DNA of 36,851 nucleotides from Methanobacteriota archaeon (lineage in GTDB: Archaea > Thermoplasmatota > Poseidoniia > Poseidoniales > Thalassarchaeaceae), in NCBI GenBank assembly GCA_002720055.1, contig PBGH01000002.1:1-36851 (forward strand), written 5' to 3'. Positions 9,701-16,236 of this stretch are shown here, in pieces. Position numbers and translations under genes: made by a program. Every line of letters begins with the position of its first letter. Within the stretch, counting starts at the first letter, position 1. Under the pieces are notes generated by a model that saw only the letters and a program-made list of their open reading frames with translations, was not told the DNA's origin and did no database searches.

Positions 9701-9801
9701 ACAACCGGTGAGAAGACTTGAACTAGGAAAATTGCTATTAGAATAACCGAAGACTTCACACCCGTGGTAGGAGTCCTGTCCTTAGCGTTCCGCTCAGTCA
9801 T
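6703..9801 (-). CDS. Large secreted, C-terminally membrane-anchored surface protein
   Basis: A 1032-residue protein with an N-terminal hydrophobic signal (about residues 17-35), a long Ser/Gly/Asp-rich, low-Lys ectodomain, and one C-terminal transmembrane helix (LMGLLLFFLW) followed by a strongly basic stop-transfer stretch (RRKSVRRKKKRR) and a tail of about 40 cytoplasmic residues. Cys residues occur in pairs, suggesting extracellular disulfides. I see no catalytic motif and do not recognise the family. Being cotranscribed with the M28 peptidase lipoprotein, it may be a surface scaffold or substrate-capture protein. The ATG at 9801 is preceded by an AT-rich promoter-like element near 9829 and a perfect inverted repeat at 9807-9825. 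Confidence 0.85.
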   Translation of the reverse strand: MTERNAKDRTPTTGVKSSVILIAIFLVQVFSPVVISEDGLDEMVICQDEYLGGECDSRFDASDGTSNVPSWVEGMFNFNMTSPTEIQFQASWAIREWDRSGMGLFDGLGVNLELDNINDGDGLPADVLRSSFDENSDPNDPSSPTVEETLLSEIDGSISQFLSGWGGSSTPETGWANRVFLPDSSGAMSAVDCSIDPTQDGDGNAFEPPICISTTVNISLNIGDTYGISGVNAENLDTALEGMFVMGSQVTAKFDVLVSPGHKGSYAIHPPEYASVTNAGGNGGNEVSSVDGSYHYGLWEIDNRQPSAGLLDEDLPGDLDMTMGFRQSVSTGVVSIDSQAKSLDLRVVVDMSDENNAFVEVVAGIYQIQTSTLDSWGVKPLMDKDKATIPVITSDGIRMAYHTGLLDLSELSQNIPVSEIGQAVANSKPGLNVQMGPFQWISNSQAPLDSGGLNYTHSMGCMRGVHFCLEGALAMEDNYPVYMTSTSHTFPFSLADLLGGNLGADVGFLNSVTGDDLGMLLNSGLEFSTVLSDDTMESFVGGMLPEGVSADLTLAIVLPSWSSTADGGNTVELSYRVSGSHDGSISLAGSDSLYSWQHAICSETSSDECNDLSEDRVCTSSLKTCAYADVELDLKKLSFASLPISKGVTVEFELTIDLAVHRIAVPESLFDSLNSETVSLGLEVLPSDLLRVILDVGSRGDPLEIDFSICNNGKTYCDQSLPISNDNATGLTYFTSELENDIQAMIEDGTSALSSNEEFSDVFGTFDMSGFSLEIGFPDGNLFDDDSQIGDERGIVFSLKIPMVSVSVGVDNSWMELISMARGEEGEGLKVGIVTESTSGAIIAPFLDPMVSAMDGLTNALSGSLVSPDGIRGPSNFSVGVPSTTVGPEEMDMHLGGSITLILPLGIELEGVTSNGGAVESRIDEDSRRQVITYKMVAGEEMPEAELEFGVLLTPMWVLTQVQFYLMGLLLFFLWRVRRKSVRRKKKRRAIALEKMEEAAASNVGYVAPQPTVEVLQVTDNGIVIKRRLSSA

Positions 9802-9806
9802 GTCGT

Positions 9807-9825
9807 AATGACTCTACGAGTCATT
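9807..9825. promoter_or_regulatory. Perfect inverted repeat between TATA-like element and start of surface-protein gene
   Basis: AATGACTC-TAC-GAGTCATT has 8-base arms and a 3-base spacer. It lies 5 bases upstream of the ATG at 9801 (minus strand). A weak TATA-like stretch (CCATTAACA, minus strand, around 9826-9834) sits about 28 bases from the start. The placement suits an operator; a short RNA hairpin is an alternative. Confidence 0.5.
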
Positions 9826-9871
9826 GTTAATGGATTCGGTGGAGGGAGTCAGAAAAACAGTGCCAACCAAT

Positions 9872-10663
9872 TCATCCGATGAAAACTGAGAGACAAGTGA
9901 GACTAGCATCAACCTCTCTGAATTCCGACATCTCGATAGTTGTAATTGAAAAGCCAGCATTCATCAAAAGTTGCCGGGTCTTAACGTATCCTTCTGCCAT
10001 AATTATTCTATCACCGTAGGCTATCGTGTTCGCGGCATAGGCCTCATTTTCTGGAATCCAAATTACTTCCTCTGCGAAGTGTAGGTCAGCTTCAGTCAAA
10101 TGACCTCTCGCAGCAATTAGTGTACCAGCCCTAGGACTCGAACAAACAGTAGTCAGGTGGAGAGTTGAATTGGGTACTTGAAGGAGTTGAACATCGATAC
10201 CGATTGATCTAGCGTGTTCAGTTAGAAAAGCTGCTCCCTCCTCATTGGTTCTTGCCGATAAACCGACGAGAAACCTGTCGTCAAAGAACACGACATCGCC
10301 ACCATCCATTGTAGCACCAGAGGGCATCACCTCAATCCCGAAATCACTCGAGAGAAAATCAGAAACTGAGTGCTGCTCCCCGTCTCTGCTAGGATGGCCA
10401 GGATTCGTGATCACCACCTTATCATCTAATACTATGGCCGTGTCTTCGGTGAAACAGCAATCCGGAAAACCTTCCAATGCAGGAAGAGTAATAACTTCAG
10501 ATCCATGAAACCTTAGTGCCGCGAAATAAGCTTCTTGTGCACCAATGGCCTTATCGTAATCAGGCGTCCTAGATCCAAGGAATTCCGATACCGCCTTAGA
10601 ATAGTCAGGTGACACTTCACGAGTCAGAGCGCGACCCCTACTCCTGTCGAAAGTTCCCGGCAC
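9872..10663 (-). CDS. Dimethylarginine dimethylaminohydrolase (DDAH-like, amidinotransferase superfamily)
   Basis: Expected to hydrolyse N-omega-methylated arginine to citrulline plus a methylamine. Residues 72-74 (TED) supply the acidic catalytic residue, His169 sits in LHLTTVCS and Cys257 in LTCLSVF, so the triad is complete. The segments GATMDGGDVVFF and FLVGLSARTNEEG are characteristic of DDAH rather than of bacterial arginine deiminase, which is about 400 residues long. Length (263) also fits DDAH. GTG at 10663 is supported by AGGGAG about six bases upstream. It is divergent from a class III aminotransferase-fold enzyme. A T-rich run follows the stop codon. Substrate could be free methylarginine from protein turnover; plain arginine cannot be excluded. 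Confidence 0.87.
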   Translation of the reverse strand: MPGTFDRSRGRALTREVSPDYSKAVSEFLGSRTPDYDKAIGAQEAYFAALRFHGSEVITLPALEGFPDCCFTEDTAIVLDDKVVITNPGHPSRDGEQHSVSDFLSSDFGIEVMPSGATMDGGDVVFFDDRFLVGLSARTNEEGAAFLTEHARSIGIDVQLLQVPNSTLHLTTVCSSPRAGTLIAARGHLTEADLHFAEEVIWIPENEAYAANTIAYGDRIIMAEGYVKTRQLLMNAGFSITTIEMSEFREVDASLTCLSVFIG

Positions 10664-10789
10664 GAAACTCCCTTAGGACTCTCATTCATAACCATTAGCA
10701 AAGCGGAATTATGATTCCTAAATCCGGAAATTGTATGCATATCCATTATGGACATCCTCGTCCTGATAAAATACGATGGAGACTTGCGC
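10664..10789. promoter_or_regulatory. Divergent intergenic region of the DDAH and aminotransferase genes
   Basis: Holds two small symmetric elements: GGAAT-TATG-ATTCC at 10705-10718 and TATGCATA at 10734-10741. The region is AT-rich between them. No strong TATA box stands out. It must contain the promoters of both genes if they are divergently transcribed. Confidence 0.35.
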
Positions 10790-12046
10790 ATGAAGAATCT
10801 GGATGAACTTCTGGAGGCCCGAAATATCCACATCAGCGAGGCATTATCATTGGCTCATGGACACCCTCTTCATATCGTGAAGGGAGAGATGCAATATCTT
10901 CATTCGGCAGACGGAACAAGATATCTTGATCTTGTAAACAACGTATCTCATGTGGGACACTGCCACCCACATGTGGTACAAGCAGGTCAGAAACAGATGA
11001 GTATCCTAAACACAAACAGCAGATATGTCTACCCCGGTTTAACTAACTATATTTCCAGAATCTGCTCCACACTTCCCGAGACTCTTAGCGTGGGCTTTCT
11101 AGTCAATTCTGGCTCAGAAGCCAACGAGCTAGCAGTCAGGCTCGCGAGAGCGCACACCGGTAATTTCGATATGGCTGTAATCGAAGGAGCATACCATGGT
11201 CATACGGGGATGCTAATCGACCTCAGCCCCTACAAATTCAGGGGCCTAGGTGGGAAGGGAAAGCCTGAGCATTGGGTCAATGTCTTGCCTATACCAGACT
11301 CATACAGGAGAGCAGGAATAAATTTCACCGAAGAAGCGATTTCATATTTGGATCAATGTGGCCCACTTGCCGGAGTTTTAATTGAGTCTATGTTATCATG
11401 TGCAGGGCAGATCCCACTTTCCAGCGAATATCTTTCCACAGTAGCAACAGAAATTAGAGGAAAAGGGGGTCTTTTAATCGCGGATGAGGTACAAGTTGGA
11501 TTTGGGAGGACAGGCTCAAACATGTGGGCATTCCAAGATAGCGAAGTCATTCCAGATATGGTTGTGATGGGTAAGCCGATGGGCAATGGACACCCGATGG
11601 CAGCGGTGTTCACCACGAACGAGATCGCTTCTTCTTTCGGAGGAATGGAGTTCTTTAGCACATTTGGTGGAAACCCTGTATCTTGTGCTATAGGAATGGC
11701 CGTAATGGATGTTATAGAAGAAGAAGGTCTGGTGCACAAAGCAAGAGATATGGGAGCTAGAATGATCGCAGGACTAGAATCTCTGATGGAGGATTACGAA
11801 CTAATTGGGGACATCCGTGGAAAGGGACTTTTTCTAGGCATGGAACTGGTAAGGAACCGGACCACTCTTGAACCCGCCCCAGGGCAAGCATCAATTTTGG
11901 TAGACAAAATGCGGGATATGGGGATTCTATTGAGCACTGACGGCCCCCTTCACAATGTTATCAAGATTAAACCGCCTATGGTTATCATGCAAGACGATAT
12001 TGATGAGACACTATCAAAATTAGGCTTATGTCTTGCATCACTATGA
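10790..12046 (+). CDS. Class III PLP enzyme, ethanolamine-phosphate phospho-lyase-like
   Basis: A fold-type I PLP enzyme. The schiff-base Lys is residue 262 in [19 protein letters not shown] and AYHGH are the usual cofactor contacts. Several blocks ([59 protein letters not shown]) closely recall the AGXT2L1/ETNPPL and AGXT2L2 phospho-lyases, which split phosphoethanolamine or phosphohydroxylysine with release of ammonia and phosphate. An ordinary omega-amine transaminase remains possible. ATG at 10790 is preferred because GGAG lies about eight bases upstream and homologues start a few residues before the same block; ATG at 10748 would add 14 residues. A T-rich run follows the stop codon. Confidence 0.88.
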   Translation: MKNLDELLEARNIHISEALSLAHGHPLHIVKGEMQYLHSADGTRYLDLVNNVSHVGHCHPHVVQAGQKQMSILNTNSRYVYPGLTNYISRICSTLPETLSVGFLVNSGSEANELAVRLARAHTGNFDMAVIEGAYHGHTGMLIDLSPYKFRGLGGKGKPEHWVNVLPIPDSYRRAGINFTEEAISYLDQCGPLAGVLIESMLSCAGQIPLSSEYLSTVATEIRGKGGLLIADEVQVGFGRTGSNMWAFQDSEVIPDMVVMGKPMGNGHPMAAVFTTNEIASSFGGMEFFSTFGGNPVSCAIGMAVMDVIEEEGLVHKARDMGARMIAGLESLMEDYELIGDIRGKGLFLGMELVRNRTTLEPAPGQASILVDKMRDMGILLSTDGPLHNVIKIKPPMVIMQDDIDETLSKLGLCLASL

Positions 12047-12058
12047 AAAGACTCCTGA

Positions 12059-12089
12059 CTTTTTTGTACAATACCTTTTGCGACTTTTT
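12059..12089 (+). terminator. T-tract terminator after the PLP-enzyme gene
   Basis: Two T runs (12060-12065 and 12084-12089) plus CCTTTT between them follow the stop at 12046. Archaeal RNA polymerase terminates at such oligo-T tracts without needing a hairpin. Confidence 0.5.
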
Positions 12090-12092
12090 GCA

Positions 12093-12102
12093 ACATATAT
12101 CG
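12093..12102 (+). promoter_or_regulatory. TATA box of the acidic Cys-rich protein operon
   Basis: ACATATATCG centred near 12098 would place transcription start near 12124. This gives a leader of about 40 bases carrying the Shine-Dalgarno AAGGTGG (12151-12157) before the ATG at 12164. Confidence 0.5.
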
Positions 12103-12163
12103 AGCATTTGAGGCCTATTTTGATATGGTTTTGCAGCTAGTGGTTCTGTTAAGGTGGATAGGA

Positions 12164-13276
12164 ATGGAGCCAAATAAGAGTGAGAAAACTGAGCATAATA
12201 GACAGAAAGTAACGATGAGCGTCATTGCTCTCGCATTCGCCTCTCTTCTAGCCGGCGCTTCGGTCGCGGCTACTCTAGAAGAGTATGCAGCGCCCGTATA
12301 CGCAGAGGCAGACCCCTTTGAGGGGGCGGTAGACGATCTGACTGGTGAGGATACTTGGGAGGAGAAGGAAGCAGACGCCAAGCCAATGAGCAAGCAAATC
12401 AGAAAGGCAATGAAGAGTAGGATGGACGACAGGATGGATGACAGGACAGAACACCTAGAAAAGAGGATTGAAATTGACTCCAATCTAATCATAGCCTTCC
12501 AATACTGCCTTGATAGCACTGATTGCGCAGCTGATAATGAAACACTATTGGAGATGATCGAGAAGATAACTTGGGCCGTTGATGGTATGCAGGCTAAGAT
12601 AAATGGGTCAGAGACCTTGACGCACGAGGACTGGACCGTCAAAGCCGATGACGAACGTTTTTGTTTAAGGGAAGAAAATGGAGTATATCTTTACGATTGT
12701 GACGATAAGAAATACAAGGATTGGGACGAGAGGAAGGACTGGAACGAGACAGATAAGGTAGAGTTCGCTGAGGAGAAGGAGACAGAGCTCATGACAGCAC
12801 AGGTGGCCATATCCTTCTGTCTTGATTTCTCGGAATGCATAGCAGACTCAGAGACTATAGAGACCGCTCTGGAGCGTATGATTTCACGAGCAGACCATCA
12901 TAGTGATTGCGCAGAAGACGGAAGATGCGATCGCGACCATGACAATAGGAAGGGATTCCGAGGTAGAATAGGTGGGGCTATCTGTAAGATGATGGATAGT
13001 TGCGAGGACCGCGAACGGACGCTTCCAGCTCAACATACAATAGATATCACTCAAGAGCTGTGCGAGTCCAGGATGGGGGTATGGACAGAGGCCGTTGATC
13101 GTGATGATGGAGTATTCTACTGCGATTGGAGTGAATTGGAAGAAGAGTCAGATACAGATGAGTCCTCTGAGGAAGATGACAGAGAGGACGACCAAGAGAC
13201 CTCTCAAAACCAAGAGGAGTGCGAGGCCAATGGTGGTACATGGTATGAGGACAGACAGTATTGTCAGACAGAGTGA
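12164..13276 (+). CDS. Secreted acidic, Cys-rich protein with internal repeats, unknown function
   Basis: The ATG at 12164 is preferred over 12125 because AAGGTGG lies seven bases upstream. The 370-residue product has one hydrophobic segment near the N-terminus (MSVIALAFASLLAGASVAA), a signal peptide or anchor, and a very acidic remainder. Two copies of a motif occur: FQYCLDSTDCAADNETLLEM and FCLDFSECIADSETIETALE. Near the C-terminus a second pair of similar segments, CESRMGVWTEA..YC and CEANGGTWYEDRQYC, also repeats. All visible Cys residues sit in these blocks, so paired disulfides are likely. No known domain is recognised. It is followed by a membrane winged-helix protein, a small membrane protein and a phosphatase, all on the same strand. 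Confidence 0.8.
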   Translation: MEPNKSEKTEHNRQKVTMSVIALAFASLLAGASVAATLEEYAAPVYAEADPFEGAVDDLTGEDTWEEKEADAKPMSKQIRKAMKSRMDDRMDDRTEHLEKRIEIDSNLIIAFQYCLDSTDCAADNETLLEMIEKITWAVDGMQAKINGSETLTHEDWTVKADDERFCLREENGVYLYDCDDKKYKDWDERKDWNETDKVEFAEEKETELMTAQVAISFCLDFSECIADSETIETALERMISRADHHSDCAEDGRCDRDHDNRKGFRGRIGGAICKMMDSCEDRERTLPAQHTIDITQELCESRMGVWTEAVDRDDGVFYCDWSELEEESDTDESSEEDDREDDQETSQNQEECEANGGTWYEDRQYCQTE

Positions 13277-13389
13277 CCGATGAAGTGAACAGATCTTAGG
13301 CCCGATACACCGAGCCGCCCAACATTCACATCTGCATCGCTATCGCGTAAGTCATGGGCGCGGGTACTAGAGGTGATTTGGAGGGACCA

Positions 13390-13824
13390 ATGGATAGAGT
13401 AGCCAAAATAACGCTCTCTCTAGGAGGATTCATGCTTGCTCTTTTGATTGCTGCCCCATTCACATTCGAGACCGACTCATCAGGATATCTGGCATCTTAC
13501 CTAATCTACTCTCTTTTCCTAACAAGCATAGGTGTAATCATCGGCGTTTCTCTGATGTGGCTTAACGATCCACGAAGAAACATGAGGATCAAAGAAAACA
13601 CACATGTAACAAGTAGGCCGATGCTGTCGGAGGCCCAGCAGAAGGTTGTTGCGTTGCTAGAAGCAAACGACGGATCGATGTGGCAGGCAGAACTAGTTAG
13701 CCTGACAGGATTCACCGATTCAAAGGCAAGCAGGCTGCTATCGAGAATGGAGGCAGAAGGCCACATTAGGAGGATTAGGGACGGAATGGGAAAGAGAGTT
13801 GAGCTAACGGAGATGATATCCTGA
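13390..13824 (+). CDS. Membrane-anchored winged-helix transcription regulator
   Basis: About 144 residues: two transmembrane helices at the N-terminus (ITLSLGGFMLALLIAAPF and a second around YLIYSLFLTSIGVIIGVSLM) followed by a cytoplasmic winged-helix domain of about 65 residues. That domain (LSEAQQKVVALLEANDGSMW, AELVSLTGFTDSKASRLLSR, MEAEGHIRRIRDGMGKRVEL) reads like the MarR/DUF7343-type DNA-binding fold common in Euryarchaeota. The ATG at 13390 has GGAGGG immediately upstream; ATG at 13354 lacks a ribosome-binding site. Membrane tethering suggests it senses an envelope signal. The secreted Cys-rich protein upstream and the 4-TM protein 23 bases downstream are candidate partners, by position only. 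Confidence 0.82.
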   Translation: MDRVAKITLSLGGFMLALLIAAPFTFETDSSGYLASYLIYSLFLTSIGVIIGVSLMWLNDPRRNMRIKENTHVTSRPMLSEAQQKVVALLEANDGSMWQAELVSLTGFTDSKASRLLSRMEAEGHIRRIRDGMGKRVELTEMIS

Positions 13825-13847
13825 AACCAGAAACAGATAGAGATCGA

Positions 13848-14240
13848 ATGATGCCACTCGTTTTCGCACTAGCATTGCTGATTCTTGCAATTTCTCTCAG
13901 TACCCTCTTTTCGATGGAGAACTCACTCGAGGAAGGAAGAGGGCCTCAGGGGGTGATGCTATTCATGACCATCCCATTGATGGTACTGATTGCAGCTCTA
14001 ATGCTCCTGATGGCGAACAGGTTTGGAAGGGGGCCAAAACAACTCACTGCGGATCAATATTCAACCATAGCATTGATGATGGCGATGTTCATCATTGGAA
14101 TGATTATTGAGCCAGAGATTCCACGTCTGCCAGAGTTATCGGACGATCTAATAGGAATCGCCTTCCTTCTGGTACCAACATCACTTATCGCCCTATTGAT
14201 TTTCCCATTGGGCCAAAAAAATTACGATGAAGAGGAATAG
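13848..14240 (+). CDS. Four-helix small membrane protein, unknown function
   Basis: A 130-residue protein with about four transmembrane helices: residues 3-22, 38-56, 72-88 and 101-121 approximately. Short polar loops separate them and the C-terminus is acidic (NYDEEE). It is Met-rich within the helices. No family is recognised. Two adjacent ATG codons (13848 and 13851) could serve as start. It lies 23 bases after the membrane winged-helix regulator and directly abuts the phosphatase gene, so the three are probably one transcript. Confidence 0.7.
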   Translation: MMPLVFALALLILAISLSTLFSMENSLEEGRGPQGVMLFMTIPLMVLIAALMLLMANRFGRGPKQLTADQYSTIALMMAMFIIGMIIEPEIPRLPELSDDLIGIAFLLVPTSLIALLIFPLGQKNYDEEE

Positions 14241-14241
14241 G

Positions 14242-15027
14242 ATGGACCAGTTTCACAGAGATCTTATCTTGGAAAGAAATCTCCAAGAAACACTAGACAA
14301 GGGACATTCGGTTTGGATAGTAGGAGATATCCACGGTTACCTAGAGGAATTCCAAGAACTCTTGGCAAAACTAGAACTCTCTCATGACGACATGGTTCTC
14401 TGTTTGGGTGATTTGATAGATAGGGGCCCGGATAGCCAAGGGGTGCTTTCTATAGTGAGAGATAGCGACCAGATTTTCTCAATCAAGGGAAACCACGAAC
14501 ATATCATGTCAGAGGCCCTCTCCAACAACGGACATCGCAATGATTTCTGGACCGGCAAGATTGGGGGTAGGGCTACTTTAGAATCCATGGGAGCAACCGA
14601 GAAGGAACAGATAGAGAAAGCAACCGAATGGACCGAATTCACAGATAGACTACCAACTGAGGTGATCCTTAGGCGATTCCGTTTCACTCACTCTGGATAC
14701 AGCTTGGGAACCCCATTGGATGAACAAACCGACGAGCAGCGACTTAAGTCACGAGAAGTATTCCGTGCAAAGGCTCCACTGGACCCAATTAGGCAGATAG
14801 TTGCTGGACACACGCCTGTCCAGATGCTCACAAACTTCGATGTGGACCCCCCACTTAGTGGCATATGGAGGAGTCCGGTGAGGTTGAAAGACGGTAGAGC
14901 CTCAGCCGTATTGATAGATACGGGAATCGTCCTGAGAGACCCTGGTTACAGACCGAGAATTACCGCATATGAACTCCGGACGGAGAGAATAGAAGAGGTA
15001 GAAAGGATCGGTCAGATTCGGACTTGA
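14242..15027 (+). CDS. PPP-family metallophosphatase (ApaH/PrpE/serine-threonine phosphatase-like)
   Basis: A calcineurin-type phosphoesterase with the complete metal-binding signature: GDIHG at about 28-32, GDLIDRGPDS at 56-65 and GNHE at 83-86, with later His residues in THSGYS and AGHTPV. At about 261 residues it matches bacterial-type PrpE/ApaH enzymes, which act on diadenosine tetraphosphate or phosphoproteins; the substrate here cannot be chosen from sequence. ATG at 14242 has GAGG six bases upstream; ATG at 14227 would overlap the upstream gene by 14 bases and lacks a ribosome-binding site. Its 3' end overlaps the convergent Rieske gene by 16 bases. Confidence 0.87.
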   Translation: MDQFHRDLILERNLQETLDKGHSVWIVGDIHGYLEEFQELLAKLELSHDDMVLCLGDLIDRGPDSQGVLSIVRDSDQIFSIKGNHEHIMSEALSNNGHRNDFWTGKIGGRATLESMGATEKEQIEKATEWTEFTDRLPTEVILRRFRFTHSGYSLGTPLDEQTDEQRLKSREVFRAKAPLDPIRQIVAGHTPVQMLTNFDVDPPLSGIWRSPVRLKDGRASAVLIDTGIVLRDPGYRPRITAYELRTERIEEVERIGQIRT

Positions 15028-15368
15028 ACATAGTCATCTTTAATTCTAGTTTCGTAGATTGGGAGATCTTTCTTCTTTGAAAGCTTTCCAACCAATTTTC
15101 CGTATGCTGGGAAAATAGGGAACGGAGACCACTCCACAAGACTTCCATCATCCAAGCAATGCGTTGTTTGGTGTAGAGGGCACGTTATGCATCCGTCCTT
15201 CACCTTGCCCCCCAGTCCCAATGGCCATCTCATATGTCTGCAAAGGCCCTCAGTAGCGTGATACTTTCCTTCGTACTGTACCACCATCAGGGTCTTGAGT
15301 CCTAGTGTGACCATTCTCGGCTTATCTGGCTTCAGCTTTTTGAGACGAATTGCATTTTTCCAGTGCAT
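15012..15368 (-). CDS. Small Rieske [2Fe-2S] protein
   Basis: A 118-residue soluble Rieske ferredoxin. The cluster ligands are Cys43-x-His45 (LCRHMRW) and Cys63-x2-His66 (CPLHQTTH), separated by about 17 residues as in NirD/ferredoxin-type Rieske proteins. No membrane anchor or signal is visible, so it acts in the cytoplasm as an electron carrier or oxygenase-type component. Its ATG directly follows the TAG of the upstream SDR gene with no gap, so the two are translationally coupled. Tightly paired SDR and Rieske proteins suggest a shared redox step, but the substrate is unknown. Confidence 0.9.
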   Translation of the reverse strand: MHWKNAIRLKKLKPDKPRMVTLGLKTLMVVQYEGKYHATEGLCRHMRWPLGLGGKVKDGCITCPLHQTTHCLDDGSLVEWSPFPIFPAYGKLVGKLSKKKDLPIYETRIKDDYVQVRI

Positions 15369-16097
15369 CTAACTCCTCACATTTGACATTCCGCCATCTA
15401 GATGGAATACTTGACCAGTAATATTGTCAGGAGCTGCCGTAAGTAGCCAGTGAATTGTAGAGGCTACTTCCTCGGCAGTGTTGATTCTCTTGAGCGGTAT
15501 CATCTCAACTGCTGCATCCTTGGATGCTTCTGAAGAGGTTATGGGTCTGGAAAGACGAGTTTCAGTAAGACCAGGAGCTACTGCATTCACTCTAATCCCT
15601 CTTCTGCTATATGTTGCTGCAGCAGACCTTACCATTGCCTCAACTCCTCCCTTAGCAGCAGAAATTGCCTCATGATTTACTAGGCCCAAACTTCCTGCAA
15701 CGCTAGATGTGAAAACCACTCTTCCACCCCCGCTTCTAAGCATTTGCTTGCAAGCAACCGATAGAGTCACGAACGCACTAGTGAGGTTAGTGGAAATCAC
15801 TTCGTCGAACGCTTCTCTGTTCATTGCATGAGGGGGCCTGACCGCGAAAGAGCCTACAAGATGAGCAACTCCGTCCACGGTCCCCTCACCACTCGAGAGA
15901 CTGGCCATGACCGCCTCTAAAACCAAACTCTCGTCATTGGCGTCTCCAACAAAAATCTCCACCAATTCATTCGAGAAGTCAGATACTCTGCTTTCATCTC
16001 TTACGAGAAGGGTGACCTTGCTTCCCTCACCAATCAGCTTCTTTGTCAGCAGCAAACCTATGTCGCTACTACCGCCTACAAGTAGGAAAGACCCCAT
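15369..16097 (-). CDS. Short-chain dehydrogenase/reductase family protein lacking the catalytic Tyr
   Basis: A 242-residue classical-length SDR. The nucleotide loop is GGSSDIG (residues 8-14), Asn104 and Ser131/132 are in place, and the C-terminus has the usual RVNAVAPG and GQVFHLDGG blocks. However the YxxxK motif reads NHEAISAAKG: Lys149 is present but the Tyr position (145) is Ile (codon ATT). This Ile variant is also seen in a distinct SDR subfamily as I recall it, so it is probably genuine rather than a sequencing error. The ATG at 16097 has GAGGAG about six bases upstream. It is the first full-length gene of a unit with the Rieske protein. Confidence 0.9.
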   Translation of the reverse strand: MGSFLLVGGSSDIGLLLTKKLIGEGSKVTLLVRDESRVSDFSNELVEIFVGDANDESLVLEAVMASLSSGEGTVDGVAHLVGSFAVRPPHAMNREAFDEVISTNLTSAFVTLSVACKQMLRSGGGRVVFTSSVAGSLGLVNHEAISAAKGGVEAMVRSAAATYSRRGIRVNAVAPGLTETRLSRPITSSEASKDAAVEMIPLKRINTAEEVASTIHWLLTAAPDNITGQVFHLDGGMSNVRS

Positions 16098-16112
16098 TCT
16101 ATCTCCTCAGAA

Positions 16113-16181
16113 TTACGACTCTTGCTCTTTAATCCAACTATTCAGCTGTGCTTCCAATTTGATCCATAGATCATCGTTCAT
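16113..16181 (-). CDS. Possible leaderless micro-ORF upstream of the SDR gene (22 residues)
   Basis: ATG at 16181 opens a 22-codon frame that begins MNDDLWIKLEAQLNSW, is amphipathic and charged, and ends in TAA at 16113-16115. The stop lies just before the SDR ribosome-binding site. The palindromic TATA element GTATATATAC at 16202-16211 is centred 25-26 bases upstream of this ATG, exactly where an archaeal promoter would start a leaderless transcript. It may be a real small protein or a leader peptide coupling translation of the SDR. Confidence 0.4.
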   Translation of the reverse strand: MNDDLWIKLEAQLNSWIKEQES

Positions 16182-16201
16182 AATTCCAGAGATTTACTTG
16201 A

Positions 16202-16211
16202 GTATATATAC
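16202..16211 (-). promoter_or_regulatory. TATA box of the SDR-Rieske operon
   Basis: GTATATATAC sits 25-26 bases (centre to base) from the micro-ORF ATG at 16181. A second AT-rich element, AGATATAAATC, lies further upstream at 16219-16234. The region separates the end of the DoxX-like gene from the SDR unit. Confidence 0.55.
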
Positions 16212-16236
16212 AGTAGTTTCAGATTTATATCTAGTA

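Noticed and set aside
11353..11739. 128-residue minus-strand frame
   Set aside because: Antisense to the PLP enzyme, which has complete catalytic motifs.
12115..12642. 175-residue minus-strand hydrophobic frame
   Set aside because: It mirrors the coding sequence of the acidic secreted protein; hydrophobicity is the expected complement of acidic codons.
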